From UMGS1601 sp964617585 (GTDB lineage Bacteria > Bacillota > Clostridia > Oscillospirales > Ruminococcaceae), in assembly GCA_964617585.1 (NCBI GenBank), contig CAZTXS010000003.1:47279-111278 (forward strand): a DNA stretch of 64,000 nt, written 5' to 3'. Positions 1-9,771 of the stretch are shown in pieces. A program made the position numbers and the translations under genes. The notes beneath the pieces are model-generated. The model had not been told where the DNA came from and searched no databases. It worked only from the letters and a program-made list of their open reading frames with translations. Positions within the stretch are counted from its first letter, which is position 1; each line of letters opens with the position of its first letter.

Positions 1-2605
1 AGATTTCAGGAAGCTCATCAACGAACTTAGATATTCGGTCAGCCGTTTCTCCATCGGCATATATAATGATGTCGGCTTCAAGCGACTTACCTATGACTTT
101 GTCCGCTCTCTTTATTTCCAGAGCTTTCTTGACATCCTCTCTCAAAGCTGCAATCAAATCCCATTTCGCAATAAAATCATCGCTTGCAGCTACACCCGAT
201 TTTTCAGGCATATCGTTTAAGAATACGCTCTTTTCGTTGTCCTTATACGAATGAGGAATATAACTCCAAATTTCATCAGCAGTAAACGACATAATAGGAG
301 CAATAAGCCTTGTAACAGCGCTTAATATTTTGCACATTACTGTCTGAGCAGCTTTTCTGGAAACTGAGTTAACGCCGTCACAATATAATCTGTCCTTGAT
401 AATATCAAGATAGAAATTTGACATATCTATAACGCAGAAATTATGAATAGCCTGGAATACAATATGATAATCAAAGGCCTTATAAGCAGAGTTTACCTTA
501 TCAATAAGCTGATCAAGCTTCATAATTGCCCATTTGTCCAGCTCTGACAATTCATCATCCGAAACTGCGTCTTTATCAAAATCAAATCCATCGGCATTAG
601 ATAAGTTACCCAAAATAAATCTTGCAGTGTTTCTTATCTTCTTATAAGCGTCTGAAAGCTGAGCGAGAATGTCGTTTGAGATTCTTATATCCGAATGATA
701 ATCACTTGAAGCAACCCAAAGTCTTAAAATATCCGCTCCGTATTTGTCGTTTATCTCATTAGGCTCTATACCGTTACCAAGTGATTTATGCATTACCTTG
801 CCCTGTCCGTCAACAGTCCAGCCATGCGTGCAGACCGCTTTGTAAGGTGCTTCTCCGTTACATACAACAGAAGTAAGAAGTGATGACTGAAACCAGCCTC
901 TATACTGATCAGCTCCCTCAAGGTACAGATCAGCGGGAGCGTTTAAATCTTCCCTTTCTTCTAAAACAGCTTTATGAGTAACTCCGCTGTCGAACCAAAC
1001 GTCCAGAATATCCATTTCCTTTTCAAAATCTGAACATCCGCACTCGCATTTTACACTTTCGGGAATGAATTCTTCAGCGTTTTTTATATACCATGCGTCT
1101 GAGCCCTCAGCTCTGAATAAATCAGAAATAGCTTTAATTGTTGTATCATTGCATATAGGCTTTCCGCAGTCTTTGCAATATATTACGGGAATGGGGACTC
1201 CCCAAGTTCTTTGTCTTGAAATACACCAATCGGAACGATCCTGAACCATTCCTTTAATTCTGTCCTCGCCCCAGGCGGGTATCCATTCTACATTCTCTAT
1301 TGCCTTAATAGTTTCTTCTTTAAAATTCTTAACCGAGCAGAACCACTGTTCGGTAGCTCTGAATAATATCGGCGATTTACATCTCCAGCAATGCGGATAC
1401 TGGTGTTCGATGTCCTGAATTGCAAATAAAGCGCCGGTTTCTTTCAAATGCTCTGCTATTACTTTATTAGCTTTATCGGTAGTAAGACCCTCAAATATAC
1501 CTGAGTCTTTTGTAAGAACTCCTTTACCGTCAACGCCTACAACGATGCCGATGTCATCGTACTTTTTACATACCTCAAAGTCGTCAACGCCGTATCCGGG
1601 AGCTGTATGAACGCAGCCTGTACCGCTCTCCAGAGTAACATGATCTCCCAAAATAACAGGTGAAGGACGATTCATGAAAGGATGCTCGGTTTTTATACCC
1701 TCAAGCTCGCTTCCTTGGAACTTCGCAATAATCTCATAATTTTCAATTCCGGCTTCCTGCATTGTAACAGGAACCAGGTATTCAGCCATTACATAATTCT
1801 CACCGTTTTCAGCCTTAACAACGGCATATTCATAACTCGGACCAAGGCAGATAGCCAAGTTGCCGGGAAGCGTCCATGTGGTAGTTGTCCAAATTACAAA
1901 AAACGTCTTATCAAGGTCAATTCCCTTTTCAGTAAACAAGCCTTTATCATCAGAAACCTTGAATTTAACGTATATCGACTGACACGGGTCGTCTGAATAT
2001 TCAATTTCAGCTTCGGCTAATGCCGTTTGACATTCAGGACACCAATAAACCGGCTTTAAGCCTTTATAAACATAACCTTTTTTTGCAAATTCGCCGAAAA
2101 CCTCGACTTCTCTGGCTTCAAATTCAGGCTTAAGTGTCAGATAAGGATTATCAAAATCGCCCAGAATACCAAGTCTTTTAAACTGTTTCTTTTGATTTTC
2201 AACAAAAGACAAAGCAAAATCCTTACAGTGTTGTCTAAGCTCAACAGGAGGAATCGCACCGTTCTCAACACCGATTGATTTCATCGCCTTAAGCTCAATC
2301 GGCAGACCGTGAGTGTCCCAGCCCGGAACGTAATGCGAGCGATAACCGCTCATATTCTTATACTTTACTATTATATCTTTGAGAACTTTGTTCAGAGCCG
2401 TTCCCAAATGAATGTCGCCGTTAGCATATGGAGGTCCGTCATGCAAAGTATAATCAGGCTTTCCCTCGTTGCGTTTGATTATATCCTCATAAAGCTTTTC
2501 CTCTTCCCATTTTTCAAGCATTTCAGGCTCTCTTTTAGGAAGATTTCCTCTCATGGGGAATTCTGTCTTGGGTAAATTCAAAGAATTGTTATAATCCTGT
2601 GGCAT
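1..2605 (-). CDS. ileS: Isoleucyl-tRNA synthetase, C-terminus cut off by window start
   Basis: Class I aminoacyl-tRNA synthetase charging tRNA-Ile in the cytoplasm. The reading frame opens at an ATG at 2603-2605 (MPQDYNNSLNLPK) and is still open at base 1, giving about 868 residues; the family is usually 900-1040 aa, so only the C-terminal tail (often a zinc-binding region) is missing. Seen directly: the HIGH-type motif as DGPPYANGDIHLGTAL near 2410-2460 and the KMSKS-type loop as MHKSLGNG near 780-810. It sits 21 bp downstream of divIVA, the standard ylm-divIVA-ileS order of Gram-positive bacteria. No T-box precedes it, so it is probably co-transcribed with the division genes. Confidence 0.95.
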   Translation of the reverse strand, partial: MPQDYNNSLNLPKTEFPMRGNLPKREPEMLEKWEEEKLYEDIIKRNEGKPDYTLHDGPPYANGDIHLGTALNKVLKDIIVKYKNMSGYRSHYVPGWDTHGLPIELKAMKSIGVENGAIPPVELRQHCKDFALSFVENQKKQFKRLGILGDFDNPYLTLKPEFEAREVEVFGEFAKKGYVYKGLKPVYWCPECQTALAEAEIEYSDDPCQSIYVKFKVSDDKGLFTEKGIDLDKTFFVIWTTTTWTLPGNLAICLGPSYEYAVVKAENGENYVMAEYLVPVTMQEAGIENYEIIAKFQGSELEGIKTEHPFMNRPSPVILGDHVTLESGTGCVHTAPGYGVDDFEVCKKYDDIGIVVGVDGKGVLTKDSGIFEGLTTDKANKVIAEHLKETGALFAIQDIEHQYPHCWRCKSPILFRATEQWFCSVKNFKEETIKAIENVEWIPAWGEDRIKGMVQDRSDWCISRQRTWGVPIPVIYCKDCGKPICNDTTIKAISDLFRAEGSDAWYIKNAEEFIPESVKCECGCSDFEKEMDILDVWFDSGVTHKAVLEEREDLNAPADLYLEGADQYRGWFQSSLLTSVVCNGEAPYKAVCTHGWTVDGQGKVMHKSLGNGIEPNEINDKYGADILRLWVASSDYHSDIRISNDILAQLSDAYKKIRNTARFILGNLSNADGFDFDKDAVSDDELSELDKWAIMKLDQLIDKVNSAYKAFDYHIVFQAIHNFCVIDMSNFYLDIIKDRLYCDGVNSVSRKAAQTVMCKILSAVTRLIAPIMSFTADEIWSYIPHSYKDNEKSVFLNDMPEKSGVAASDDFIAKWDLIAALREDVKKALEIKRADKVIGKSLEADIIIYADGETADRISKFVDELPEI

Positions 2606-2626
2606 CTGCAAAAAGTCTCCTAACCG

Positions 2627-3373
2627 TTAGTTATTTTTTCCGAATTTTAAATCGCCGTAATGACCGTCGTCAACAGGCGTATATTTATTTCCTTCATAGT
2701 GGAAATTTTCCTGAGAGTTCGTTGACTGAGAAGCTATTTCCTGAGCCTTGTCTATTATAGCTTTGCTTTCTTCAAGCTTCTTCTCACGAGCTTCTTTCTC
2801 TGCAATAATCTGTTCAACGTCGTCCTCAGAAATCTCAGGAAGTTCCATAATCAGCTTAAGCTGCTTATTATAAAGCTCGGTAAGCTGCGCCTTGAACCTT
2901 GTAACCTCAACCTTTAGCTTTGCAAGGTTTTCCGCTTCCTGCTCGCTTTGTATCTTAGAGGATTTGATTCTGTATTCTGTTTTCTCTGTATTTTCTTTGA
3001 TAAGCGTTTCGCACTTAGCCTTATGCTCGCGAACGATTCTGTCACATTCTTCAGCGCTTTGACGGGATACAATTTCCTGCTTCTCACGAGCCTCGTTCAA
3101 AATAGCCTCGGCTTCGGCTTTTGCGTCTGCAATAATCCTATGTCCCTGTTTCTGAGCGCCAAGAAGAGCCTCTTTTATAGCTTCCTCATCATTTCTGTAC
3201 TCATTAATCTTTTCAACAAGCTTAATAATTTTCGCTTCGCTTTCCTGATTTTGAGCAACCACATCGGCAAAAGTTTTTGAAAGACCGAGAAGATATTCGT
3301 CAACATCCTCTGATTTGTAACCGAATGTAGCTTTTTCAAAGGTTTTTTCAGCTATATCGTTTGGATTAATCAT
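2627..3373 (-). CDS. divIVA: DivIVA-domain cell division/polarity protein
   Basis: DivIVA-family peripheral membrane scaffold that binds negatively curved membrane at poles and septa. The 248-residue product has the DivIVA N-terminal signature (FEKATFGYKSEDVDEYL, about residues 12-28) followed by long heptad-rich helix to about residue 210 with many Glu/Lys/Ala, then a polar tail. It lies between the S4-domain gene and ileS, as in Bacillus and Streptococcus. It is longer than B. subtilis DivIVA (164 aa), mostly from extra coiled coil. Family assignment is firm; whether it directs Min proteins, chromosome anchoring or only growth cannot be read from sequence. Confidence 0.9.
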   Translation of the reverse strand: MINPNDIAEKTFEKATFGYKSEDVDEYLLGLSKTFADVVAQNQESEAKIIKLVEKINEYRNDEEAIKEALLGAQKQGHRIIADAKAEAEAILNEAREKQEIVSRQSAEECDRIVREHKAKCETLIKENTEKTEYRIKSSKIQSEQEAENLAKLKVEVTRFKAQLTELYNKQLKLIMELPEISEDDVEQIIAEKEAREKKLEESKAIIDKAQEIASQSTNSQENFHYEGNKYTPVDDGHYGDLKFGKNN

Positions 3374-3394
3374 AATTATTGCCTCCAGACAACG

Positions 3395-4180
3395 TTAATC
3401 ATATTTTTTAATCGTTATGTGTAAACGATTTTTCCTTGACAGTCCGTTAACCGAACTTAATAAAAATTTTCCATACCCTCTGATGGAAAAGACAATACCT
3501 TCACACATTTCAGCGTTGGGAGTGTAAATCTCATCATAATCAGCTATTATGCCTTTTGACTTAATAAGCTCAGAAGCTTTGTACCTGCTTATATTTACGG
3601 CAAGAGCCACTACACAGTCAGCTCTTAACGAGGCGACTGTTCCGTTGATATTGATAAACTTCTGTTCTGTAACAACGTCTGACAAATCAAAGCCCGATTT
3701 TGCCTTTACACCTATTTTACCTATTTTATGTACATTTTCAAGTATTAAAGGTAGTATTTTGTCAATCACAAAAACTATTGACTTATCATCAGCGATAATA
3801 ATATCTCCTATACACTCTCTGGCGATTTTTAAAGCCATTAAACTGCCTAATATGTCCCTATGAGCCAATCTGTCGCAGCTTCTGTGTGTAAAAGTAACTC
3901 CCTTTACAGGAAAGGAATTAGCGTCTATATCACGAAAAGACGGAAAAACACCAAGAACAAGTCTGTTTGCGTCTTTATATCCGCCGAAAAATTCATAGTT
4001 TTTAAATTTTAAAGAATCAAGCGTCTGCCGAGCAATTTTAGACTGTCTGCCATCCAAAAAGAAAGAAAACTTCTTTGTATATTTTTCATCAGCAATATCA
4101 GTCCAGTCAATAATTTTATCAACAAGAAGCTGATCCTGTTTTGATAAGTTCTTCAGAAAATCCCTGTTAAACTCTTTCAT
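3395..4180 (-). CDS. ylmH: YlmH-like S4-domain RNA-binding protein
   Basis: 261-residue protein of the YlmH family, encoded in the sepF-divIVA cluster of most Firmicutes. The C-terminal third (about residues 180-245) fits an S4 RNA-binding domain, around SRYKASELIKSKGI and FSIRGYGKFLL. The N-terminal part carries the YlmH central fold, with GVTFTHRSCDRLAHRDILGS typical. The Bacillus family member has been linked to rescue of stalled ribosomes (large-subunit nascent chain-tRNA complexes); that role is carried over here only by homology. Its ATG overlaps the sepF stop by 1 bp, implying translational coupling. Confidence 0.85.
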   Translation of the reverse strand: MKEFNRDFLKNLSKQDQLLVDKIIDWTDIADEKYTKKFSFFLDGRQSKIARQTLDSLKFKNYEFFGGYKDANRLVLGVFPSFRDIDANSFPVKGVTFTHRSCDRLAHRDILGSLMALKIARECIGDIIIADDKSIVFVIDKILPLILENVHKIGKIGVKAKSGFDLSDVVTEQKFININGTVASLRADCVVALAVNISRYKASELIKSKGIIADYDEIYTPNAEMCEGIVFSIRGYGKFLLSSVNGLSRKNRLHITIKKYD

Positions 4181-4602
4181 TAAAAGCTGTAGCCGTTATT
4201 TTCCAATTCGCTCATTAAGTCAACGCCCGAAAATCCCACATTTTTAGGCATAATTGCAAAGGTCTTTTGAGCCATCATTTTAATATCGGCGCCGTTTGCA
4301 TATGCTACTCCTGACAAAAAGTCGAGAATTCTCTTTGCGTCCTCGCTTCTTACTGTTTCAAGATTAAGAAGCACTGTTTTTTGGTCGTTCAAATCATCGC
4401 CTATAGCTTTAACTTCAGAAAAATCTGTAGGTCTTGCAAGAACAATCTGTAATGTTGTTGTGGCAGCAATCTTGACCTCTCTGTTTCTCTTATCTTTGAT
4501 TTCGTCCACTGTCATTTCGTCTCTGCCATAGATAGCTTCATAATCTCCTCCGGATTCATCACTGCCTATGAATAGATTCCTAAAGCTTTGCATAACACTC
4601 AT
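4180..4602 (-). CDS. sepF: Cell division protein SepF
   Basis: SepF anchors FtsZ filaments to the membrane and arranges them into rings. The 140-residue product starts with a short amphipathic stretch (MSVMQSFRNLFIGSD), then a variable acidic linker, then the SepF core at about residues 50-135 (ARPTDFSEVKAIGDDLNDQK and LDFLSGVAYANGADI). Length and motif order match the family. It is 2 bp from yggS upstream and overlaps the S4-domain gene downstream, the usual order yggS-sepF-ylmH. Confidence 0.93.
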   Translation of the reverse strand: MSVMQSFRNLFIGSDESGGDYEAIYGRDEMTVDEIKDKRNREVKIAATTTLQIVLARPTDFSEVKAIGDDLNDQKTVLLNLETVRSEDAKRILDFLSGVAYANGADIKMMAQKTFAIMPKNVGFSGVDLMSELENNGYSF

Positions 4603-4604
4603 TT

Positions 4605-5348
4605 TTATACCTCCAAATATTTTCTCGCTCCAAAGAGCTTTGTTCCGATTCTCACGAGATTAGAGCCATATTTTACAGCCTTGGCATAATCTCCCGACAT
4701 ACCAACTGATAACACATTCATGTTGATACGATTTAATTTCTTTTGTCCTATCTCCTGATAAAGTTCCTGCAGATTTGCATATATCCTTTCATCGGCATTA
4801 ACCGGCGGTATAGCCATTAATCCGTTAATCTGAACATTCTCAAGCTCGGATATATTTTTGGCAAGCTCTAAAACATTTTCTTTATGAACACCGCTTTTTG
4901 AGCTTTCTTCGCCGATATTAACTTCTATCAGGATATTAATTTTTCTGCCTGACCTTTTAGCTTGCCTATCAATCTCAGAAGCCAGTTTAAAACTGTCAAC
5001 AGACTGAATTTGAGAAACTTCGTCAATAATGTACTTAACCTTATTGGTTTGCAAATGACCTATAAACTGCACCTCACAGGGCTTGTAAAAGTCTTTTTTT
5101 GATAAAAACTCCTGCACTCTGTTTTCACCCAGCAAATCAATACCCTGATCAATTGCAAAATTGATAAGCTCGGGATCAACAGTCTTGGTAACAGCCATAA
5201 TTCGTATATTATCGTCAGCTTCTCTGTATTTAGACTTACTATCTATAATATTATAACATATTTCTTTATAGTTTTCAACTAGATATTTAAATTTTTTAGC
5301 CTGAATCTCCTGATTCTGATTTGGTTGTTGTTGTGGAAACGACTTCAT
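4605..5348 (-). CDS. yggS: PLP homeostasis protein, YggS/PROSC family
   Basis: Single-domain alanine-racemase-like TIM barrel that binds pyridoxal 5'-phosphate without known catalysis and buffers PLP and amino-acid pools. The 247-residue protein has the PLP-binding lysine in MAVTKTVDPE (Lys55) and the family signatures LLGENRVQEFLSK, FIGHLQTNK and LSVGMSGDYAKAVKYGS near the C-terminus. The start chosen has an AGAGGGGG ribosome site about 10 bases upstream and overlaps the preceding gene by 53 bp; the first 20 residues (Gln/Asn-rich) precede the usual family start, but no other start codon with an SD lies between. Confidence 0.92.
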   Translation of the reverse strand: MKSFPQQQPNQNQEIQAKKFKYLVENYKEICYNIIDSKSKYREADDNIRIMAVTKTVDPELINFAIDQGIDLLGENRVQEFLSKKDFYKPCEVQFIGHLQTNKVKYIIDEVSQIQSVDSFKLASEIDRQAKRSGRKINILIEVNIGEESSKSGVHKENVLELAKNISELENVQINGLMAIPPVNADERIYANLQELYQEIGQKKLNRINMNVLSVGMSGDYAKAVKYGSNLVRIGTKLFGARKYLEV

Positions 5349-6537
5349 CAGTGCTGACCCCCTCTAATAAAATCTGATCATAAAGAAGAAGATAACTGTC
5401 ATCCGAAGTATTTTTTGACAACACATAATCATCTCCTTCGTAAATAACATCTATCTTTTTAAAAGTTATCTGCTGACCGAGCATAACGTACGCTCCCTTT
5501 TGTTCTCCTTGGAATCTTATTGCTTCCCTAGGGACTTTTACGCCGGTATACTCGTCAAAAATAAGCTCTGCATTGTCAAATCTGTTTTCCAAAACCGCTT
5601 CGTCAAGCTCGTTACAAATCAAAATAACTATGCTTGTGTCTGTTCCGTCGATTGGTTTAATGCTGTCAACGGTAACTCCGTATATTTTATTTGAAGAATT
5701 AAACCTTATTGAAAGCCCGTCGTTTATCAAAAATTTATTTGTATTTTCAATAATGCCCATGAACTTCCACTCATAGTTTTTCAAAAGCTTCCCGACAGCA
5801 TTTTCAGGAACGGAAGGTTCTTCATCAAACAGCTTTTTAAGTTCATCAGTAGACATATTTTCAATGTCGTCGTAAGATACCAAAGATTCATAACCATCGA
5901 CTGATTTTACAAAATAACCTGAGCTGTTTACTTTTATGCTGTCAACAGGGTCCTGAATCTCAGCTTTGATTTTATTTATTTCTGCTTTAATCTGCTTTAT
6001 GGTCGGCTTGAAATTCTTTTCGCTTCCCGTAACAATATTATAAACATTCATTGTGTAAAGCAAATCATTGCTTTCGGAAGCAATTGAAGAATAATCCTTT
6101 TGTTGTATAAGATTAGTCAAATTAAGATAATAGTCGTCAATTTTATTTCTTAAGGTTTCAGCCTGAACGTAGTTAGTAGTTCCCGGACTTTGAGCCCTTC
6201 TTAAATCGGACAGAGTTTTTCTTAACCGGGTCAATCTGTTTCGGTAATATATCTGATTTTCGTCATCATATATTTTAGCGACAGCAGAACCCTCAGAAAT
6301 TTTTGAGCCGTCGTCATAAAGATAATTAACAACGCCTTCAATTGTGTTATTGTATTTGATAACCTTTTCATCGCGCAGAAACATACCCTTAAAAGTTATG
6401 TTTTCATTTACGGTATATAAAACAGCCTCTTCTGTTTCGTGAGAGTCGTTGATTTTAAAGGCTATCTGGCTTCCTACCATTATCAATATAAAAACAGATA
6501 AAGTAATGCCTAAAACTTTAACTGTAATTGAATTCAT
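5296..6537 (-). CDS. HlyD-like membrane-anchored adaptor protein
   Basis: 413-residue protein with one N-terminal transmembrane segment (about residues 7-27), then a mostly extracytoplasmic region. It has a lipoyl/barrel-sandwich-like half (ITFKGMFLRDEKVI, VEGVVNYLYDDGSKISEG), a helical hairpin (about 90-190), and a C-terminal barrel (GVKVPREAIRFQGEQKGAYV). This is the layout of HlyD/membrane-fusion adaptors. Genes like this recur in clostridial sepF clusters without an adjacent ABC or RND transporter, so the partner is unknown. Its 3' end overlaps yggS by 53 bp in another frame. The C-terminus is Ser/Thr-rich (STTTTKSESGDSG). Confidence 0.75.
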   Translation of the reverse strand: MNSITVKVLGITLSVFILIMVGSQIAFKINDSHETEEAVLYTVNENITFKGMFLRDEKVIKYNNTIEGVVNYLYDDGSKISEGSAVAKIYDDENQIYYRNRLTRLRKTLSDLRRAQSPGTTNYVQAETLRNKIDDYYLNLTNLIQQKDYSSIASESNDLLYTMNVYNIVTGSEKNFKPTIKQIKAEINKIKAEIQDPVDSIKVNSSGYFVKSVDGYESLVSYDDIENMSTDELKKLFDEEPSVPENAVGKLLKNYEWKFMGIIENTNKFLINDGLSIRFNSSNKIYGVTVDSIKPIDGTDTSIVILICNELDEAVLENRFDNAELIFDEYTGVKVPREAIRFQGEQKGAYVMLGQQITFKKIDVIYEGDDYVLSKNTSDDSYLLLYDQILLEGVSTDEVVSTTTTKSESGDSG

Positions 6538-6551
6538 ATCTGTAACCTCAA

Positions 6552-6797
6552 TTAATTATCACTGTTTTCACCGTTTGAATCAAGTAAATTGATAGACCTG
6601 GACGGCGCTATTGTTGAAATTGCGTGCTTGTAAACTACATTTTGTTTTCCATCGCAGTCTAAAATGACAATATAGCTGTCAAAGCCCTTAACCAGGCCCT
6701 TGAACTGAAAGCCATTCACTAAAAAAATAGTTACCGAAATTTTTTCCTTTCTCGCCTGATTCAAAAAAACATCCTGAAGATTAATTCCTTTATTCAT
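6552..6797 (-). CDS. hfq: RNA chaperone Hfq
   Basis: Sm-like hexameric RNA chaperone that helps small RNAs pair with mRNAs and binds A-rich tails. The 81-residue product has the Sm1 motif (VTIFLVNGFQFKGLVKGFDSY) and the Sm2 motif around VVYKHAISTI, with the conserved Gln in the LNQARKEK N-terminal helix. The length is typical for Firmicutes. It lies directly downstream of miaA, the order conserved from proteobacteria to Clostridia, with a 47-bp gap. The C-terminal tail is short and polar. Confidence 0.96.
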   Translation of the reverse strand: MNKGINLQDVFLNQARKEKISVTIFLVNGFQFKGLVKGFDSYIVILDCDGKQNVVYKHAISTIAPSRSINLLDSNGENSDN

Positions 6798-6844
6798 AAC
6801 AATTCTCCTTCTTTATCTGTAAAAAAACATTCTTATTTATTGTA

Positions 6845-7786
6845 TCACATTTTTAAACATTTGGCTATATATTTTTTCACATTTTCCGAAATTTCTTCAA
6901 TATTTTTAAATTTATCAACTTCTATCCAAAAAATTCGTTCATCACGCCGAAACCAGGTGAGCTGACGCTTTGCATAGCGTCTTGTTTCCTGCTTGATTTT
7001 ATCGATACATTCGTCTGGAGAAGCTTTATTTTCAAAATAAGGGATAAATTCTTTATAGCCGATTGCCTGACGCGCTGTATTAAGAGTTTTACTCTTATAT
7101 ATTTCCTCCGCCTCGTTAATCAGACCGTCTGAAATCATTTTGTCTACACGTTTGTTAATTCTGTCATAAAGAAGCTGCCTGTCCGAAAATGTCAAGCCTA
7201 TCATAACCGGATTAAATCTGCTTTCTTCCAGCTTGCTGACCTTTTTTTGTTCGGACAATCTGACTCCTGTTTTTTCATATACCTCTAAAGCTCTTATAAC
7301 CCTTGAAACATTGTTTTCATGAACAGCATTTGCCGTAACCCCGTCAACCTCTTTAAGCTTTTCCCACAGGTAATGATTTCCCTTTTCTTTTGCAAGTGAT
7401 AAAAGCTTATCTCTGAATTCTTTATCTCCTGACGTTTCGTCAAATTTAATATTGTCAATAAGCGAACTTATATAAAGTCCGGTTCCCCCGGTCAGTATGG
7501 CAAGCTTTCCGCGTGAAACTATATCGTCAACCGCATTATTTGCAAGCTTAACATAATCGGCAACGCTGAAATCGGCGTCAGGTTCAAGAAAATCTATAAG
7601 GTGATGCTTTATTCCCTGCATTTCACTCTTTACAGGCTTAGCCGTTAATATATCCATTCCCTTGTATATCTGCATTGAATCGGCTGATACAACTTCGCCG
7701 TCAAAAAGCTTTGCAAGCTCAACAGCTAACGCAGTTTTTCCCGTTGCCGTCGGACCAAGAACAACTATAATAGATTGTTTTGACAA
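6845..7786 (-). CDS. miaA: tRNA dimethylallyltransferase
   Basis: Transfers a dimethylallyl group to N6 of adenosine-37 in tRNAs reading UNN codons (i6A37). The 313-residue product has the P-loop GPTATGKT (11-18), the DSMQIYKGMDI substrate motif, GGTGLYI and the C-terminal RRYAKRQLTWFRRD signature. The enzyme that methylthiolates the same base, MiaB, is encoded upstream in the same leftward gene series, so the ms2i6A37 pathway is encoded together. It starts 15 bp after mutL. Confidence 0.97.
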   Translation of the reverse strand: MSKQSIIVVLGPTATGKTALAVELAKLFDGEVVSADSMQIYKGMDILTAKPVKSEMQGIKHHLIDFLEPDADFSVADYVKLANNAVDDIVSRGKLAILTGGTGLYISSLIDNIKFDETSGDKEFRDKLLSLAKEKGNHYLWEKLKEVDGVTANAVHENNVSRVIRALEVYEKTGVRLSEQKKVSKLEESRFNPVMIGLTFSDRQLLYDRINKRVDKMISDGLINEAEEIYKSKTLNTARQAIGYKEFIPYFENKASPDECIDKIKQETRRYAKRQLTWFRRDERIFWIEVDKFKNIEEISENVKKYIAKCLKM

Positions 7787-7801
7787 TTAAAACTCTCCTT
7801 A

Positions 7802-9757
7802 TTACACAATTCTCTTAAACTGCTTTTCTATATCTTTTTTTGACAATTTAACGCACACGGGTCTTCCGTGAGGGCAATACCTGATATTTTCATCATCAAA
7901 TATCTCGTCTATCAGTTTCTGAAGCTCTATATTCTCCGATTTTATATTTCCCTTAACAGCCGCCTTGCACGCTATAGAATGATATAACTCGTCAAACAGA
8001 GATAAATTCGGATTCTGCTTATGTTCCAGAAAATTGTGTGCAAGTTCCAAAACAATATCGGAAGCATCCGTATCTCCGACGACGGCCGGAATCCCTTTAA
8101 CGTTAACAGCAGGAGAACCTGCGTCCTCTATTATAAAACCAAACTGCTCTGCTTTGTCTGAATTAGCGAGCAAAGCGTCATATTCCTCAAATGATAAAAG
8201 AACATTTTGAGGTTCAATAAGCATTTGTGAATCGAGCTTGTCTGAGTCGTTCTTTATCTTCTCAAATATATACCTCTCGTGAGCGGCGTGCTTATCGAAA
8301 AGATACATATCGTTATCATTTTCAACAATAACATAAGTGCTGAAAACTTCTCCTATAACCTTTGGTTTTGATTTTTTATATTCATCGTCAGTAGTATCTA
8401 CTTTAGCTGCGTTGTTATGCTCCTCTTTTTTCAAAAAAGAAGAACTGTCTAAAAACTTAAAATCCTTAAGCTCTTTTGAATCGTCCGGAACAAGCTTGGA
8501 TATATCCGCAAAATCGGCTTCGTGAGAATCCTTGCTTGTATATTCCCGCTTTGGAGCTTCAACTTGGTTCGTATCAGAAAAAGTCTTTGAAAAAGTTTTT
8601 ATTTGAATATTATCAGAGGCGTTTGATTTAAAGTTCTGTTCAGCCTTTTTATCGGGTTTGTCGTCAAAAGCAATAGCTGTCTGAACTCCTTTATCCGGCT
8701 TGCTGAACTGATATAGTTCATTTTCAGCGAAATTTTTACTGCTTTCAAGTTTCAGTTCCTTAGGCGACGAATCCTGAAGAAGAGCATTTTTTACAGCAAA
8801 ATAAACGCTTTCATATATCATTTTTTCATTGGAGAACTTGACCTCGATTTTGGCAGGATGAACATTTACGTCAACCAATTCAGGGGGAATATCAAGAAAC
8901 AGAACGCAGGCGGGGAATTTCCCGGTCATAATCTGATTCTTATACGCCTCCTCAAGCGAAACCATACAGGTAACCGATTTTACATAACGGTGATTTATAA
9001 AGAAGTTCTGAAAGGATCTTTTGGCTCTTGCGTCAAGAGGCTTAACGGTATAGCCACTGACAGTAATTCCGTTATATGAATAATCAACCGGGATAAGAGT
9101 TTCTGCAAAGCTCTTTCCGAATACCGAATAAACAGCAGAAAACATCTTTCCGTCACCGGCTGTTATCAGCTCAGTTTTATTGTCCCTGATAAGCTTAAAG
9201 GATATTTCAGGGTGCGACAATGCTAGCTTTGAAACAACGCCTGAAATCGCATTACCCTCAGTAACGTCTTTCTTTAAAAACTTCAGCCTTGCAGGAACAT
9301 TATAAAAAATATCCCTTATAACTATTGTTGTGCCGTCGGGGCAGCCCGATTTTTCATTAATTTTCTCCTCCGAGCCTTCAATAACATAGTGGGTTCCGTA
9401 TTCTTCATCTGCAACCTTTGAAAGCACTTCTGCTTTTGAAACGGCGCAAACAGAAGCCAAAGCTTCTCCGCGAAAACCAAGAGTAAGAATTTTATCCAAA
9501 TCGTCCTTGGAGCTTATCTTGCTGGTGGCATGGCGAAGAAAAGCCAGAGGAATATCCTCTCCTGACATTCCGCAGCCGTTATCTGTTATTCTCATATATG
9601 TACGGCCGCCGTTTTTTATTTCCACGGTAATTACATTAGCTCCCGAATCTATTGAGTTTTCCAAAAGCTCTTTAATGACGGAGGACGGTCGTTCGATGAC
9701 CTCCCCCGCCGCTATAAGCTCGGAAACTTCCTTTGTCAGAACATTAATCCTCGGCAT
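7802..9757 (-). CDS. mutL: DNA mismatch repair protein MutL
   Basis: GHKL ATPase and probable nicking endonuclease of mismatch repair, acting after MutS. The N-terminal ATPase has ELLENSIDSGA, DNGCGM and TLGFRGEALASV. The C-terminal domain carries DKHAAHERYIFE at about residue 488, matching the endonuclease motif DQHAx2Ex4E except Lys for Gln at the second position, and CPHGRP near residue 628, a metal-site motif of endonuclease-type MutL. The linker (about 340-450) is long, charged and poorly conserved. mutS lies 14 bp upstream; total length 651 aa is normal. Confidence 0.97.
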   Translation of the reverse strand: MPRINVLTKEVSELIAAGEVIERPSSVIKELLENSIDSGANVITVEIKNGGRTYMRITDNGCGMSGEDIPLAFLRHATSKISSKDDLDKILTLGFRGEALASVCAVSKAEVLSKVADEEYGTHYVIEGSEEKINEKSGCPDGTTIVIRDIFYNVPARLKFLKKDVTEGNAISGVVSKLALSHPEISFKLIRDNKTELITAGDGKMFSAVYSVFGKSFAETLIPVDYSYNGITVSGYTVKPLDARAKRSFQNFFINHRYVKSVTCMVSLEEAYKNQIMTGKFPACVLFLDIPPELVDVNVHPAKIEVKFSNEKMIYESVYFAVKNALLQDSSPKELKLESSKNFAENELYQFSKPDKGVQTAIAFDDKPDKKAEQNFKSNASDNIQIKTFSKTFSDTNQVEAPKREYTSKDSHEADFADISKLVPDDSKELKDFKFLDSSSFLKKEEHNNAAKVDTTDDEYKKSKPKVIGEVFSTYVIVENDNDMYLFDKHAAHERYIFEKIKNDSDKLDSQMLIEPQNVLLSFEEYDALLANSDKAEQFGFIIEDAGSPAVNVKGIPAVVGDTDASDIVLELAHNFLEHKQNPNLSLFDELYHSIACKAAVKGNIKSENIELQKLIDEIFDDENIRYCPHGRPVCVKLSKKDIEKQFKRIV

Positions 9758-9771
9758 AACAATCTCCTCGA

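Noticed and set aside
8858..9079. 73-codon + strand frame inside mutL
   Set aside because: It overlaps the conserved MutL ATPase region in antisense and has no supporting motif.
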